DNA from: Candidatus Aalborgicola bjergmarkensis
Lineage (GTDB): Bacteria; Pseudomonadota; Gammaproteobacteria; Burkholderiales; Burkholderiaceae_C
Direction: 5' to 3'
Length of the DNA: 64,000 nucleotides
NCBI GenBank assembly: GCA_016708725.1
Contig: JADJFE010000002.1
Location: 524,926 to 588,925 of the forward strand
How positions within the stretch are numbered: position 1 is the first letter of the stretch; each line of letters starts with the position of its first letter. The notes under the pieces are model-generated. The model worked only from the letters and a program-made list of their open reading frames with translations, had not been told where the DNA came from and did not search any database. Below, one piece after another: positions 7,798 through 16,071 of this stretch. The translations under genes and the position numbers were made by a program.

Positions 7798-9106
7798 GTT
7801 TACTCCTTTGTGCATCACCAGAATCGTTGCCAGTCACTATCAAATTTTTAATGTTTGCCAACACCTCCGCACTCTCGGCATCCAGCGCGGCGATCTCGTC
7901 CATGATGGCTTGCGGGCTTCGATGGATGATTTCCTCGCCACCGTTCGGGTTCTTCACCGAAAGGTCATAGGTCGCGGCATCAATCTTTGCAGCATCGACG
8001 CTCCAGCTTTTCGCAGTAATGGCCTGCGTCTTTTGCAGTTCGACAAACTCGCAGAGGTCGGCATCGTTGAGCGGGTTGGTCTTGCCCATGTTGCGGCCCG
8101 GATCGAGCTGGTAGTACCAGACATTGCGCGTTGGCGTGCCCTTCTCGAAGAACAGCACCACGGTCTTGACGCCCGCGCCCTGAAACGTGCCGCCGGGACA
8201 GTCGAGGACGGTGTGCAGGTTGCACGATTCCAGCAGTAGCTTGCGCAAACTCACTGATGCATTATCCGTGTTCGACAAAAAGGTATTCTTGATGACCACC
8301 CCGGCACGGCCACCCGCCTTGAGCATCTTGATGAAATGTTGCAAGAACAAAAAGGCCGTCTCGCCGGTGCGAATCGGAAAGTTCTGCTGCACTTCCTTGC
8401 GCTCGCCACCGCCAAAGGGCGGATTGGCAAGGATCACATCCATGCGATCCTTGTCCTGAATATCAGAGAGGTTCTCGGTGAGGGTGTTGGTGTGGATGAT
8501 GTTGGGCGCTTCAATACCGTGCAGGATCATGTTCATGATCGCAATCACATAGGCCAGCGGCTTCTTCTCCTTGCCATAGAAGGTACGCTCTTGCAGCGTC
8601 TTGAGGTTGTCGGCGGTCAGTTTGGGTTGGCTACGCAGGTAATCGAACGATTCGCACAGAAAGCCCGCCGACCCGCAGGCACCGTCGTAGATGCGTTCGC
8701 CCACCCTGGGCTGGATGACCTGCACCATGGCCCGAATCAGCGGGCGCGGGGTGTAATACTCGCCGCCGTTGCGCCCGGCGTTGCCCATGTTCTTGATCTT
8801 GGCTTCGTACAGGTGCGAAAGTTCGTGCTTCTCTGCCTGAGAGCCAAAGCGCAGTTCGTCGATGTGGTCGAGTTTGCCATCCTTGTCCCTCGGTGCGGCC
8901 CAGGATGACCAGCGGTAAGGTACATCGAGGATGAATGCGTACTTTCTGCCCTCCAGTTCCGCCTCCATCGCCTTGTCCTGCTCCAGTCCGTCGAGATACT
9001 TGAGAAACAGCAGCCAGGATGTCTGCTCCGTGTAGTCGAGTTCGGTGGTGCAACCCGCTTCGTTGCGCAGGTCGGCGTCAATATTCTTGAAGGCTTGTTC
9101 AAACAT
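7790..9106 (-). CDS. hsdM: HsdM, type I modification methyltransferase
   Basis: 438 residues starting MFEQAFKNIDADLRNEAG. The AdoMet motif I appears as YDGACGSAGFLCESF, the catalytic motif IV as LANPPFGGGERKE, and the C-terminus ends in SAEVLANIKNLIVTGND. The length is slightly under the ~480-500 usual for this group, but no internal gap relative to motifs is evident. It is the only hsd gene in the window that looks complete. With hsdS copies broken and hsdR gutted, it probably has no sequence-specific partner encoded here. The duplicate at 13727-14845 lacks 49 residues and the start codon. Confidence 0.9.
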   Translation of the reverse strand: MFEQAFKNIDADLRNEAGCTTELDYTEQTSWLLFLKYLDGLEQDKAMEAELEGRKYAFILDVPYRWSSWAAPRDKDGKLDHIDELRFGSQAEKHELSHLYEAKIKNMGNAGRNGGEYYTPRPLIRAMVQVIQPRVGERIYDGACGSAGFLCESFDYLRSQPKLTADNLKTLQERTFYGKEKKPLAYVIAIMNMILHGIEAPNIIHTNTLTENLSDIQDKDRMDVILANPPFGGGERKEVQQNFPIRTGETAFLFLQHFIKMLKAGGRAGVVIKNTFLSNTDNASVSLRKLLLESCNLHTVLDCPGGTFQGAGVKTVVLFFEKGTPTRNVWYYQLDPGRNMGKTNPLNDADLCEFVELQKTQAITAKSWSVDAAKIDAATYDLSVKNPNGGEEIIHRSPQAIMDEIAALDAESAEVLANIKNLIVTGNDSGDAQRSKHV

Positions 9107-9189
9107 GCAGTGTCGGCCTCTTTTTGTATAACTTGCCTGCGATGTTAATCCACAGGGATTCATGTTTTTGATCCATGCGCGGCAAACCC

Positions 9190-9530
9190 CGCCCTGCACG
9201 GCTCTGGTCATGGCACTAGCAAAAACAATAGCTGTCCCCGCTTGGTACATAAGGCATACAGCCTGATTTTCCTTGAATTTCGCCTCCGAAAACGGGTTCA
9301 CACGGCGCAAAAAACCGCTATGAACCGCCCTTGACGGCAAAAACTAGCCGCCATCGGGCATTTTTGCATGCCAAATCAGCCTGAAAGCCCCATGAGATAA
9401 GCGGGAACAGCTATCGCATCAGGAGTGATTTCTTGGATGAAGGTGGATGCCGTGATGGACTTTTTACCTTGCAGCGCGACAGATAAGTGGAAAATCCTTA
9501 TCCCCACCGATTTTTCCCTTCGGAGCCCAC
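9190..9530 (+). repeat. Module copy C, palindromic element and leader
   Basis: The palindromic element spans 9230-9412, with the left arm at AGCTGTCCCCGCTT and the right arm at AAGCGGGAACAGCT. It is followed by the ~100 bp leader common to all modules (ggtggatgccgtgatggac near 9440) and a Shine-Dalgarno-like CGGAG before the DUF2157 ATG at 9531. Confidence 0.8.
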
Positions 9531-10163
9531 ATGAACCTGAAACAAAACTTCCCCGGCCTGGCCGCTGAACCTGCCGATCTGGCGCTGTGGTTGCCGCGCG
9601 GTGTGGCCGTGCTGGCTGCGGCACTCGGCGGATTGGGTGTTGTGATGTGGATTGCTGCCAACTGGGAGTCCATGGGGCGCGTGGGCCATTTTGCGTTGTT
9701 GCAAGGGCTGGTGCTGGCCAGCGGTCTGGGGGCGGCTTTTATCCAGACGGCGCGGGTTCCGCTGGGTTTGCTGGCCATGCTGGGCATTGGCGCGCTGTTT
9801 GCGTACTTTGGCCTGGCGGTTGCATCCATCACCCTGACCGCTTTGGGCGGTTTGTTATTCCACGCTGTGGGCGCGCAGTACCCCGTGGGGCTGCTGGTCA
9901 TGGCCGTGGGCGCAGGGGTGGTGGGGACGCGGCGCCTGCCGGATGTGTTCACCCTCAGTGCGCTTGCCCTGGGCATCAACGCTTTGCTGGTGTGCGGGCT
10001 AGTGCGCTGGTTGGGTGACGGATCATGGAGCCACGACTGGCTGGGCCGGTTGCTGCTGGTTGGCCTGTTTGCCGCCGCTGTGCTGGCCGCATCGGTCCGT
10101 GCCATTTTGAAGATTTCGCGCCGCGCCGCCAGCGCGACTTTGAACACGGGAGAATCGGCATGA
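9531..10163 (+). CDS. DUF2157 membrane protein, internally deleted
   Basis: 210 residues against 317 in the full copy (17962-18915). Start (MNLKQNFPGLAAE), first helices (VAVLAAALGGLGVVMWIAAN) and C-terminal helices are retained. After LFAYFG the sequence jumps to LAVASITLTALGG, removing about 100 residues in frame. DUF2157 proteins are predicted multi-pass membrane proteins of unknown role, often encoded next to GDYXXLXY proteins. It overlaps the next gene by ATGA. Confidence 0.7.
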   Translation: MNLKQNFPGLAAEPADLALWLPRGVAVLAAALGGLGVVMWIAANWESMGRVGHFALLQGLVLASGLGAAFIQTARVPLGLLAMLGIGALFAYFGLAVASITLTALGGLLFHAVGAQYPVGLLVMAVGAGVVGTRRLPDVFTLSALALGINALLVCGLVRWLGDGSWSHDWLGRLLLVGLFAAAVLAASVRAILKISRRAASATLNTGESA

Positions 10164-10432
10164 AACAGGCAATCGAACAGACAAACGAGCGGCCCTGGCC
10201 GGTGGTATTGCTCACCGCGCTGGGCGCCTGGTTTGCCGCTGTGCCCTTGCTCATTGCCATCGGTATGTTGCTGGGCGACATGCTACGCACCGGCACCGGC
10301 GTGGGTATCTATTTCATCGGCGTTCTGGTGTTGTGCGCATCCGTCGTGGTGCTGCGCGCCCAAGGCGTTGCCTTGTTTGTCGAACAGCTGGCCGTGCCTG
10401 GCCTGCTGGTGGGCATGGCGGATGTGCCCTGA
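10160..10432 (+). pseudogene. GDYXXLXY/DUF4401 gene reduced to its ends
   Basis: 90 residues: the first ~80 (MKQAIEQTNERPWPVVLLTA... VEQLAVPGLLVG) match the 517-residue copies, then the frame jumps to the final MADVP plus stop. The joint lies at a CTGCTGGTGGG-like sequence that occurs at both breakpoints in the full copy (about 19156 and 20407), so a short direct repeat explains the deletion. The GDYxxLxY region is absent. Confidence 0.85.
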
Positions 10433-10485
10433 TGTGTGGCGGATCACCCGGTGCCCCGGTCGATCCCGCAGTTTGTCCGCCCGCA

Positions 10486-11985
10486 TTACACACATAAGCC
10501 AGGGGTGTCCTCCTGATACAAAAACGGCTGGAATCCGCTGAACACTTTTCCTATCTCATCTGGCCTGCCCAGGTCGGCTACTGCATCGGGAATCGAGTCG
10601 TGGTATTTCAACTTCAATAGCGGGGTCAGCGAGGTGGTGAGCATCGTCGGGATGTGTTTCTCGTTGTCCTGAAAATCCCGTAACCACTGTTCGCCCAGGG
10701 CACCATCATTGGCCGTTACGCGGTGGCAGTAGTTGGGGTCGGTGCTGGTCTTGATCTGGTTGATCAGGTCACGGATCGCCAGGGCATGATCCCGCGTGGC
10801 GCAGAACACCAGCGTCTTTTCCCGCTGGTCGATCAGCGACATGAATATCTCGACGCGCTTCTTCTCGCGCGCCAGTATCTCGATGATCTTGTTGAAGTCG
10901 GATTCTTCGTAGCGTTTGCCGGGTTCGATTTCGCCTTCCACCACTTTATCGTCGGACGTATAGACGTATTCGTCGAACGTCGTCGAAATCTGTTTGACCC
11001 GGAACGGCGTCAGGTAGCCGTCGTTGATTCCGTCCTTGAGCGAGTAGATGAACACCGGCTCGCCGAAGTAAACGTAGGTATCGACGTTGTCCTTGCGCTT
11101 CGGGGTAGCGGTCAGGCCAAGCTGCACAGCAGGTGCAAAGTAATTTTGGCCCGGCCCGCTCATGAAGGTCTGGAAGATAGTGAAAAAGATGCTGCCGTTC
11201 TTCGGCACCTTGCCTTTCTTGCGGATGTCCGCCGGGTCGATCCGTACCAGCGCCCCGTGGCTCTTCTTATTGTCAAAGGCAGAAAATGCGTTATAGGCTT
11301 GGTCGGCGAGGATGTTCCTGTCCGCCAGGAACAGGATGCGGGGTCGCCGCGTAGGCTCACCTTCACCCTTGGCATCGGTCAGGTTCCAGCGGCTCTGGAA
11401 CAGCTTCCATGCAATCTGGAAGGCGATGAAGGTCTTGCCGGTGCCGGTCGCCAGCGTCAGCAGAATGCGCTCTTGACCAGCCGCAACTGCCGCCAGCACC
11501 CGCTCGATGGCGATGTCCTGATAGTAGCGTCCCTGAAAGAAGCCGCCCTTGTCCTCGAACGGCATAGTAGCAAACCGATCCCGCCAGGCGTTTTTGGTCA
11601 CGAAGGTGCGTTTCCACAATGCATCGGGTGATGGGAAGGCGGCAATCTCGCCTTCCTCGCCCGTTTGCATGTCGATGCCGTAGATACCCTGCCCATTGCT
11701 GGCATAGGTAAAGCGCAGCGCCAGCTTACCGGCGTAGTCCTTGGCCTGGGCGACGCCGGAGGTACAAGCCTTGTCCCACGCTTTGGCCTCAACCACCGCC
11801 AGCTTGGTGTTGCGGTATTCGAGAACGTAGTCCGCCGTCAGCGGCTTGCCGCGTTTGCCCGCACCTTCCAGACGACCGAGCGTGATCGGATATTCGCGCC
11901 GGATGCGACTGCCATCGACTACGCCCCAACCTGCCGCAACAAGGGCAGGGTCAATGTGTTCAGCGCGGGTTTCGGCTTCGTTCAT
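10486..11985 (-). pseudogene. hsdR: hsdR, type I restriction subunit with in-frame internal deletions
   Basis: 499 residues; intact members are about 800. The nuclease domain (YPITLG, ADYVLEYRNTKLAVVEAKA) and Walker A (LTLATGTGKTFIAFQIAWKL) are present. The frame then goes from TFMSGPGQN straight to YFAPAVQLGLTATPKRKD (near 11140), losing the segment that should hold the DEAD/DECH box. A second joint follows IPTMLTTS (near 10633), losing the motif VI region. The tail runs into module copy C. ATP hydrolysis and translocation should be impossible. The ATG is at 11985, overlapping the PIN gene stop by one base (TGATG). Confidence 0.88.
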
Positions 11986-12410
11986 CACGGAACCCAGCGC
12001 TCAACACCATTGGCAGCCAAGTGTGGGAACAGTTTTTTATCCAGCGTGGCCAGTTGTGCGTCGTTGTCGAGCGCTGCACGCACGTAGGCACCGTCGTAGC
12101 TGCCACAACCCAGCGTCATGGCATCTGCATACAAGGTTTGCGCATCGCGAATATCCACCACATGCTGAAAACTGATGTCGGTCAATAGTTCAAAAAAGGC
12201 ACGGACTTTTGCAGCCGTTATGACTTGCCCCCGGACCTTGCGCACCAGCTTTGCAGCCACTTCGTGGTGACAAAGGTGCGTTAAAACGGGAGTCACATCA
12301 CCTTGGTCAATGGCGAACAAGAGCGCCATGACGTAGTCTTTATTGGCCTGTGGGTCAGGCAACGCAATCGCCAGCAATACGCTGGCATCAATAACAACGG
12401 GATCAGTCAT
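11985..12410 (-). CDS. PIN-domain toxin
   Basis: The 141-residue protein begins MTDPVVIDASVLLAIALPDP. It has the first PIN Asp, a Glu in CHHEVAAKLV, and the later acidic cluster in GSYDGAYVRAALDNDAQLATLDKKL. This is a VapC-like fold with all acidic positions. It overlaps its antitoxin gene by 8 nt and ends on the hsdR start codon, so the toxin-antitoxin pair lies within the hsd operon between hsdS and hsdR. A truncated duplicate is at 5412-5537. Confidence 0.85.
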   Translation of the reverse strand: MTDPVVIDASVLLAIALPDPQANKDYVMALLFAIDQGDVTPVLTHLCHHEVAAKLVRKVRGQVITAAKVRAFFELLTDISFQHVVDIRDAQTLYADAMTLGCGSYDGAYVRAALDNDAQLATLDKKLFPHLAANGVERWVP

Positions 12411-12657
12411 GGCCGCGATCGCGGTCTTTGCGCACTTCTACCGTTATGCCTTGGCTGGCAGTAGCAACCACGGCAGAGGCTTTGCACATTTTCACCAACC
12501 TGGCTATGGCGGCGTGCTGACGTTTGGGGTCGGCAGTGGTTTTTAACACGATGCTCGTAGCCTGCTGACGAGTCTTGCCGGGTTTCGTTACAAAACCAGA
12601 CAGTTGCACCTGTGGGGCTTGGGATGTGGCGTTCGTGGATGATGTGGTGCTTTTCAT
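12403..12657 (-). CDS. Antitoxin partner of the PIN toxin
   Basis: The 84-residue basic protein has a low-complexity Ser/Thr N-terminus and a core KTRQQATSIVLKTTADPKRQ...KMCKASAVVATAS. I do not recognise a named family. Its position directly upstream of, and overlapping, a PIN toxin gene, and its conservation as a pair in the decayed copy at 5412-5733, support an antitoxin role. Confidence 0.7.
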   Translation of the reverse strand: MKSTTSSTNATSQAPQVQLSGFVTKPGKTRQQATSIVLKTTADPKRQHAAIARLVKMCKASAVVATASQGITVEVRKDRDRGHD

Positions 12658-12689
12658 GGTTTCAGTTTACTGCAACGAGGGCAATTCAG

Positions 12690-12922
12690 TCTTTCAAAGC
12701 GCCCCAGAAAAGGCTTGGTGCAGCAGCGATTTTTTCAGCGCGTCGAGGGCGGTGAGCTTTTGCCGGTAGAGGAATTCGAGGCGTTGGGTTTCATCGGCAA
12801 GGGATGACAACGTTGCAACGAGGCGCTTCTGCTGTTTTCAGCTCCTGAATTGGCCTTGGTGAACCACCACGCGCAATTTGGCACGTATCACCGAGTGTTC
12901 TCGTCTGCCACCCCGCCTTCAT
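12690..12922 (-). pseudogene. hsdS: hsdS, specificity subunit, copy 2 (remnant)
   Basis: The start (MKAGWQTRTLGDTCQIARGG at 12922) is a classic HsdS N-terminus. After about 30 codons the sequence jumps to ETQRLEFLYRQKLTALDALK...HQAFSGAL, the conserved C-terminal helix. Over 80% of the gene is missing. It differs from copy 1 in the first recognition-domain residues, so the two loci once had different specificities. Confidence 0.85.
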
Positions 12923-13068
12923 GCCCCAGCCCACAACGTATCCGCTTCCATCCAATGCCGCAACAAATCTAAGCCAAATCGGCCTCTATCCACCGTGGAT
13001 CGTGCGGTAGAAGATATGAATTCTGTAGCAATTGTGAGAATCAAAAACCCAATCCAACGCTTAGCCAT
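12919..13068 (-). CDS. Small frame between parE-like gene and hsdS, unidentified
   Basis: A 49-codon frame (MAKRWIGFLILTIATEFISS...) overlaps the ParE-like stop by 8 nt and the hsdS start by 4 nt. It begins with a hydrophobic stretch and ends LLRHWMEADTLWAGA. The overlaps suggest it is, or was, part of the operon. It may be the remnant tail of a larger lost gene. Confidence 0.3.
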   Translation of the reverse strand: MAKRWIGFLILTIATEFISSTARSTVDRGRFGLDLLRHWMEADTLWAGA

Positions 13069-13366
13069 TGCTCTTCCGATCACGCCAGTAGCCCGGTTTG
13101 CGCGCGTCAGGTGCAACCGCAAGCACGACAATCTCGGACGCCTGAATGCGGTATACCACGGAGAATGGAAACTTTTTGGGGAACACCCGACGGGTGCCGT
13201 ATTTGAACGGCGCACCCATCTCGGGGAATTCGGCGGCTATGCGGGTTGCAGCTTCTACCTCGCTGGCAAATCGCTCACCGAGTCCGCTGGATTTGGACTC
13301 GTAATACACCGCCTCGGCGGTGAGCTCTTCCAATGCCTCACTATGAAAACGTAAAGGCTTGCTCAC
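13061..13366 (-). CDS. RelE/ParE-type toxin
   Basis: The 101-residue protein begins MSKPLRFHSEALEELTAEAV and contains YYESKSSGLGERFASEVEAA and FPFSVVYRIQASEIVVLAVA, the standard ParE/RelE pattern with a C-terminal HxxRKPGYW-like end (DARKPGYWRDR). It overlaps its antitoxin gene by ATGA. It sits between hsdM and hsdS, the slot occupied by the MNT/HEPN pair in the other hsd copy. Confidence 0.9.
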   Translation of the reverse strand: MSKPLRFHSEALEELTAEAVYYESKSSGLGERFASEVEAATRIAAEFPEMGAPFKYGTRRVFPKKFPFSVVYRIQASEIVVLAVAPDARKPGYWRDRKSNG

Positions 13367-13593
13367 TGAATCGCACGCCGAACCTGTGCAAAGGCATCTT
13401 TGGCAGACACCAGTACGGCGATACCCCGATCTACCTCGTCAATACGGCGCAGCAGTTCTGCATCCCAGGCATCGTCAATGGTGCTATCGGACTTCAGGTG
13501 AATCGAATCCAGCAGCAATTCGGCTAAGCGTGCCCGGTCTTGCGCACCCAGTGACTGAGCCTGTTGTGACAACTCAAGGACTAGATCAGACAT
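13363..13593 (-). CDS. Addiction-module antitoxin (TIGR02574-like)
   Basis: The 76-residue protein carries LSQQAQSLGAQDRARLAELL and LLRRIDEVDRGIA, the pattern of the 'putative addiction module component' family, which is nearly always encoded upstream of a RelE/ParE toxin as here. A GGAG-type ribosome-binding site precedes the ATG at 13593. Confidence 0.88.
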   Translation of the reverse strand: MSDLVLELSQQAQSLGAQDRARLAELLLDSIHLKSDSTIDDAWDAELLRRIDEVDRGIAVLVSAKDAFAQVRRAIQ

Positions 13594-13726
13594 GGTATTT
13601 CTCCTGTTTGCAGAATTTCAGGCTCTGGGGTGCCATTTAAAAACTCAACCATATTCTATATTCTTGAGCCAAATCTGCGTCTAGCCCTAATGGAACATGC
13701 GCAAACAGCTATCAATGCAGTAGCAA

Positions 13727-14845
13727 TCACAGCAGATCCCGAATCGTCGTCAGCACCTCAGCAGCCTCGGCATCCAGCGCAGCGATCTCGTCCATGATGT
13801 CCTGCGGGCTGCGGTGGATGACTTCCTCGCCGCCGTTCGGGTTCTTCACCGAAAGGTCATAGGTTGCGGTATCAATTGTGGCGGCATCGACGCTCCAGCT
13901 TTTCGCAGTAATGGCCTGCGTCTTTTGCAGTTCGACAAACTCGTAGAGGTCGGCATCGTTGAGCGGGTTGGTTTTGCCCATGTTGCGGCCCGGATCGAGC
14001 TGGTAGTACCAGACCTTGCGCGTTGGCGTGCCCTTCTCGAAGAACAGCACCACGGTCTTGACGCCCGCGCCCTGAAAGGTGCCGCCGGGGCAGTCGAGAA
14101 CGGTGTGCAGATTGCACGATTCCAGCAGTAGTTCCTTGCGTTCGCCGCCGCCAAAGGGCGGATTGGCGAGGATCACATCCATGCGATCCTTGTCCTGAAT
14201 GTCAGAGAGGTTTTCGGTGAGGGTGTTGGTGTGGATGATGTTGGGCGCTTCAATACCGTGCAGGATCATGTTCATGATCGCAATCACATAGGCCAGCGGT
14301 TTCTTCTCCTTGCCATAGAAGGTACGCTCTTGCAGCGTCTTGAGGTTGTCGGCGGTCAGTTTGGGTTGGTTGCGCAGGTAGTCAAAAGATTCACACAGAA
14401 AGCCCGCCGAACCGCAAGCACCGTCGTAGATGCGTTCGCCGATTTCGGGCTGCACCACCTGCACCATGGCCCGAATCAGCGGGCGCGGGGTGTAATACTC
14501 GCCGCCGTTGCGCCCGGCGTTGCCCATGTTCTTGATCTTGGCTTCGTACAGGTGCGAGAGTTCGTGCTTCTCTGCCTGAGAGCCAAAGCGCAGTTCGTCG
14601 ATGTGGTCGAGTTTGCCGTCCTTGTCCCTCGGTGCGGCCCAGGATGACCAGCGGTAAGGTTCGTCGAGGATGAATGCGTACTTTCTGCCCTCCAGCTCCG
14701 CCTCCATTGCCTTGTCCTGCTCCAGTCCGTCGAGATACTTGAGAAACAGCAGCCAGGATGTCTGCTCCGTGTAGTCGAGTTCGGTGGTGCAACCCGCTTC
14801 GTTGCGCAGGTCGGCGTCAATATTCTTGAAGGCTTGTTCAAACGT
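13727..14845 (-). pseudogene. hsdM: hsdM copy 2, start codon lost and 49 residues deleted
   Basis: It is almost identical to the hsdM at 7790-9106 with two lesions. The native ATG has become ACG (14843-14845), so the frame has no proper start (TFEQAFKN instead of MFEQAFKN). NPPFGGGERKE is joined directly to LLLESCNLHTVLD, removing about 49 residues after motif IV. Motifs I and IV survive. It is probably inactive. Confidence 0.88.
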
Positions 14846-14934
14846 GCAGTGTCGGCCTCTTTTTGTATAACTTGCCTGCGATGTTAATCCACAGGGTTTC
14901 ATGTTTTTGATCCATGCGCGGCCCCCTCCCCCGC

Positions 14935-15215
14935 ACAACGCCGGTTGTGGCACTAGAAAAAAACAATAAAAACAATAGCTGCTCCCGCTTGGTACATAAG
15001 GCATGCAGCCCGATTTCCCCTGAATTTTGCCTCCCACAACGGGTTCACACGGCACCAAAAACCGCTATGAACCGCCCTTGACGGCCAAAACTGGCCGTGA
15101 TCGGGCATTTTTGCATGCAAAATTGGCCGGAAAGCGCCATGGGATAAGCGGGAACAGCTCTCGTATCAGGAGTGCTCGGTTGAATGACGGTGGATACCGT
15201 GACGGATTTTTGGGC
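14935..15215 (+). repeat. Module copy D (palindromic element and leader only)
   Basis: The shared left segment (caacgccggttgtggcac), the palindromic element 14977-15159 and the start of the leader (gacggtggataccgtgacgg, about 15184) are present. No DUF2157 sequence follows; the leader is joined to the 3' part of a vapC-like gene. Confidence 0.75.
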
Positions 15216-15461
15216 TTGATCGGTCACTATGTTGAGTCGCCCCAAGAGGGCAATGAAGCGTTGTGAATCTGCTTCCGTCACGAGCCCCCTGGATTCAACC
15301 TTTGCGACAACATTGGCTGCTTCAAGAGCCAGCAGCGACGGCACAATGGCTTGCGATTCTTTGAGTGCCTTAAGGGCCGCGCTGGCATAACCGACGCCTG
15401 CTGGATTGGTCTCAGGAACTAACCAGAGCAGTACTACAGACGCATCCAGAACAAAATTCAT
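15045..15461 (-). pseudogene. VapC-like PIN toxin, C-terminus replaced by module D
   Basis: The first ~90 residues (MNFVLDASVVLLWLVPETNP, SLLALEAANVVAKVES, RFIALLGRLNI) are a normal VapC N-terminal two thirds. From about 15200 on, the protein is antisense translation of the palindromic element (VSTVIQPSTPDTRAVPAYP...). The last PIN acidic residues are lost, so toxicity is doubtful. It overlaps its antitoxin by 4 nt. Confidence 0.8.
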
Positions 15462-15706
15462 GCCCTTCCTTCGTTTACGAGTGCCTTGAGATCATCGACA
15501 TGACCAACCGACCTGCGGGCCTGCATGAAGACCAGCATTTCATCTGCGGCTACAACTGCATCTGCGTACCGGGTAGCCTGCGCTGACACCAGTTCGGCCA
15601 CAGCCTCACCCCGCAGGGTGATTGTGTAACGGTTACCCGCCTGGACTCCGCGCAGCAGTTCCGGTAGCTTCGTCTTGGCTTCGTATGATCCAATTTCGAT
15701 GTTCAT
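15458..15706 (-). CDS. Phd/YefM-type antitoxin
   Basis: The 82-residue protein begins MNIEIGSYEAKTKLPELLRG, followed by NRYTITLRGEAVAELVS, the Phd fold signature, with a helical acidic C-terminus. It is encoded upstream of and overlapping the truncated VapC-like toxin, forming a normal phd-vapC arrangement. Confidence 0.87.
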   Translation of the reverse strand: MNIEIGSYEAKTKLPELLRGVQAGNRYTITLRGEAVAELVSAQATRYADAVVAADEMLVFMQARRSVGHVDDLKALVNEGRA

Positions 15707-15769
15707 GGATGGGTTCCAATTAATATGTAGACCAGTCTATCAGGGTCAAGTATGCACTGATTGGCGTTA

Positions 15770-15967
15770 TTACATTGGAAGGACTTGCAGAATTGAAAAC
15801 TGCCTCGTTCGGGGCAAACTCTTGCTTTTGCCCATTGCGCAGACGTAAGCCTCTTCGGTTCTGCGGCTATAGTGCGGGTGGCGAATTTGCGCACGTAACT
15901 GATCGAGCAGCCGGGTTGACGTAAGAATCGGCATGCTGGTTTTTCTGGGGATGCTATGACTGTTCAT
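15770..15967 (-). pseudogene. Integron integrase N-terminal remnant 1
   Basis: The minus-strand frame contains LLDQLRAQIRHPHYSRRTEE and AYV, the start of the SAM-like N-terminal domain of integron-type tyrosine recombinases (IntI), and then decays. Diverged copies occur at 20605-20784 and 27902-28192, all preceded by the same start region (MNSH...IP.KTSM). It is oriented away from the plus-strand cassette that follows, as intI is in integrons. Confidence 0.7.
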
Positions 15968-16071
15968 ACATACAGCATTTTGGCTGCAAGCCTTGTTTCA
16001 TGCGGGTTTGTACGGGTGGCGCTTGACCATGTTAGGAAGACACGGATGCGTCTCTGTACATTAGGTTGACC

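Noticed and set aside
8336..8908. 190-codon plus-strand frame inside hsdM
   Set aside because: Antisense to the intact hsdM, and the same shadow recurs opposite the second hsdM copy.
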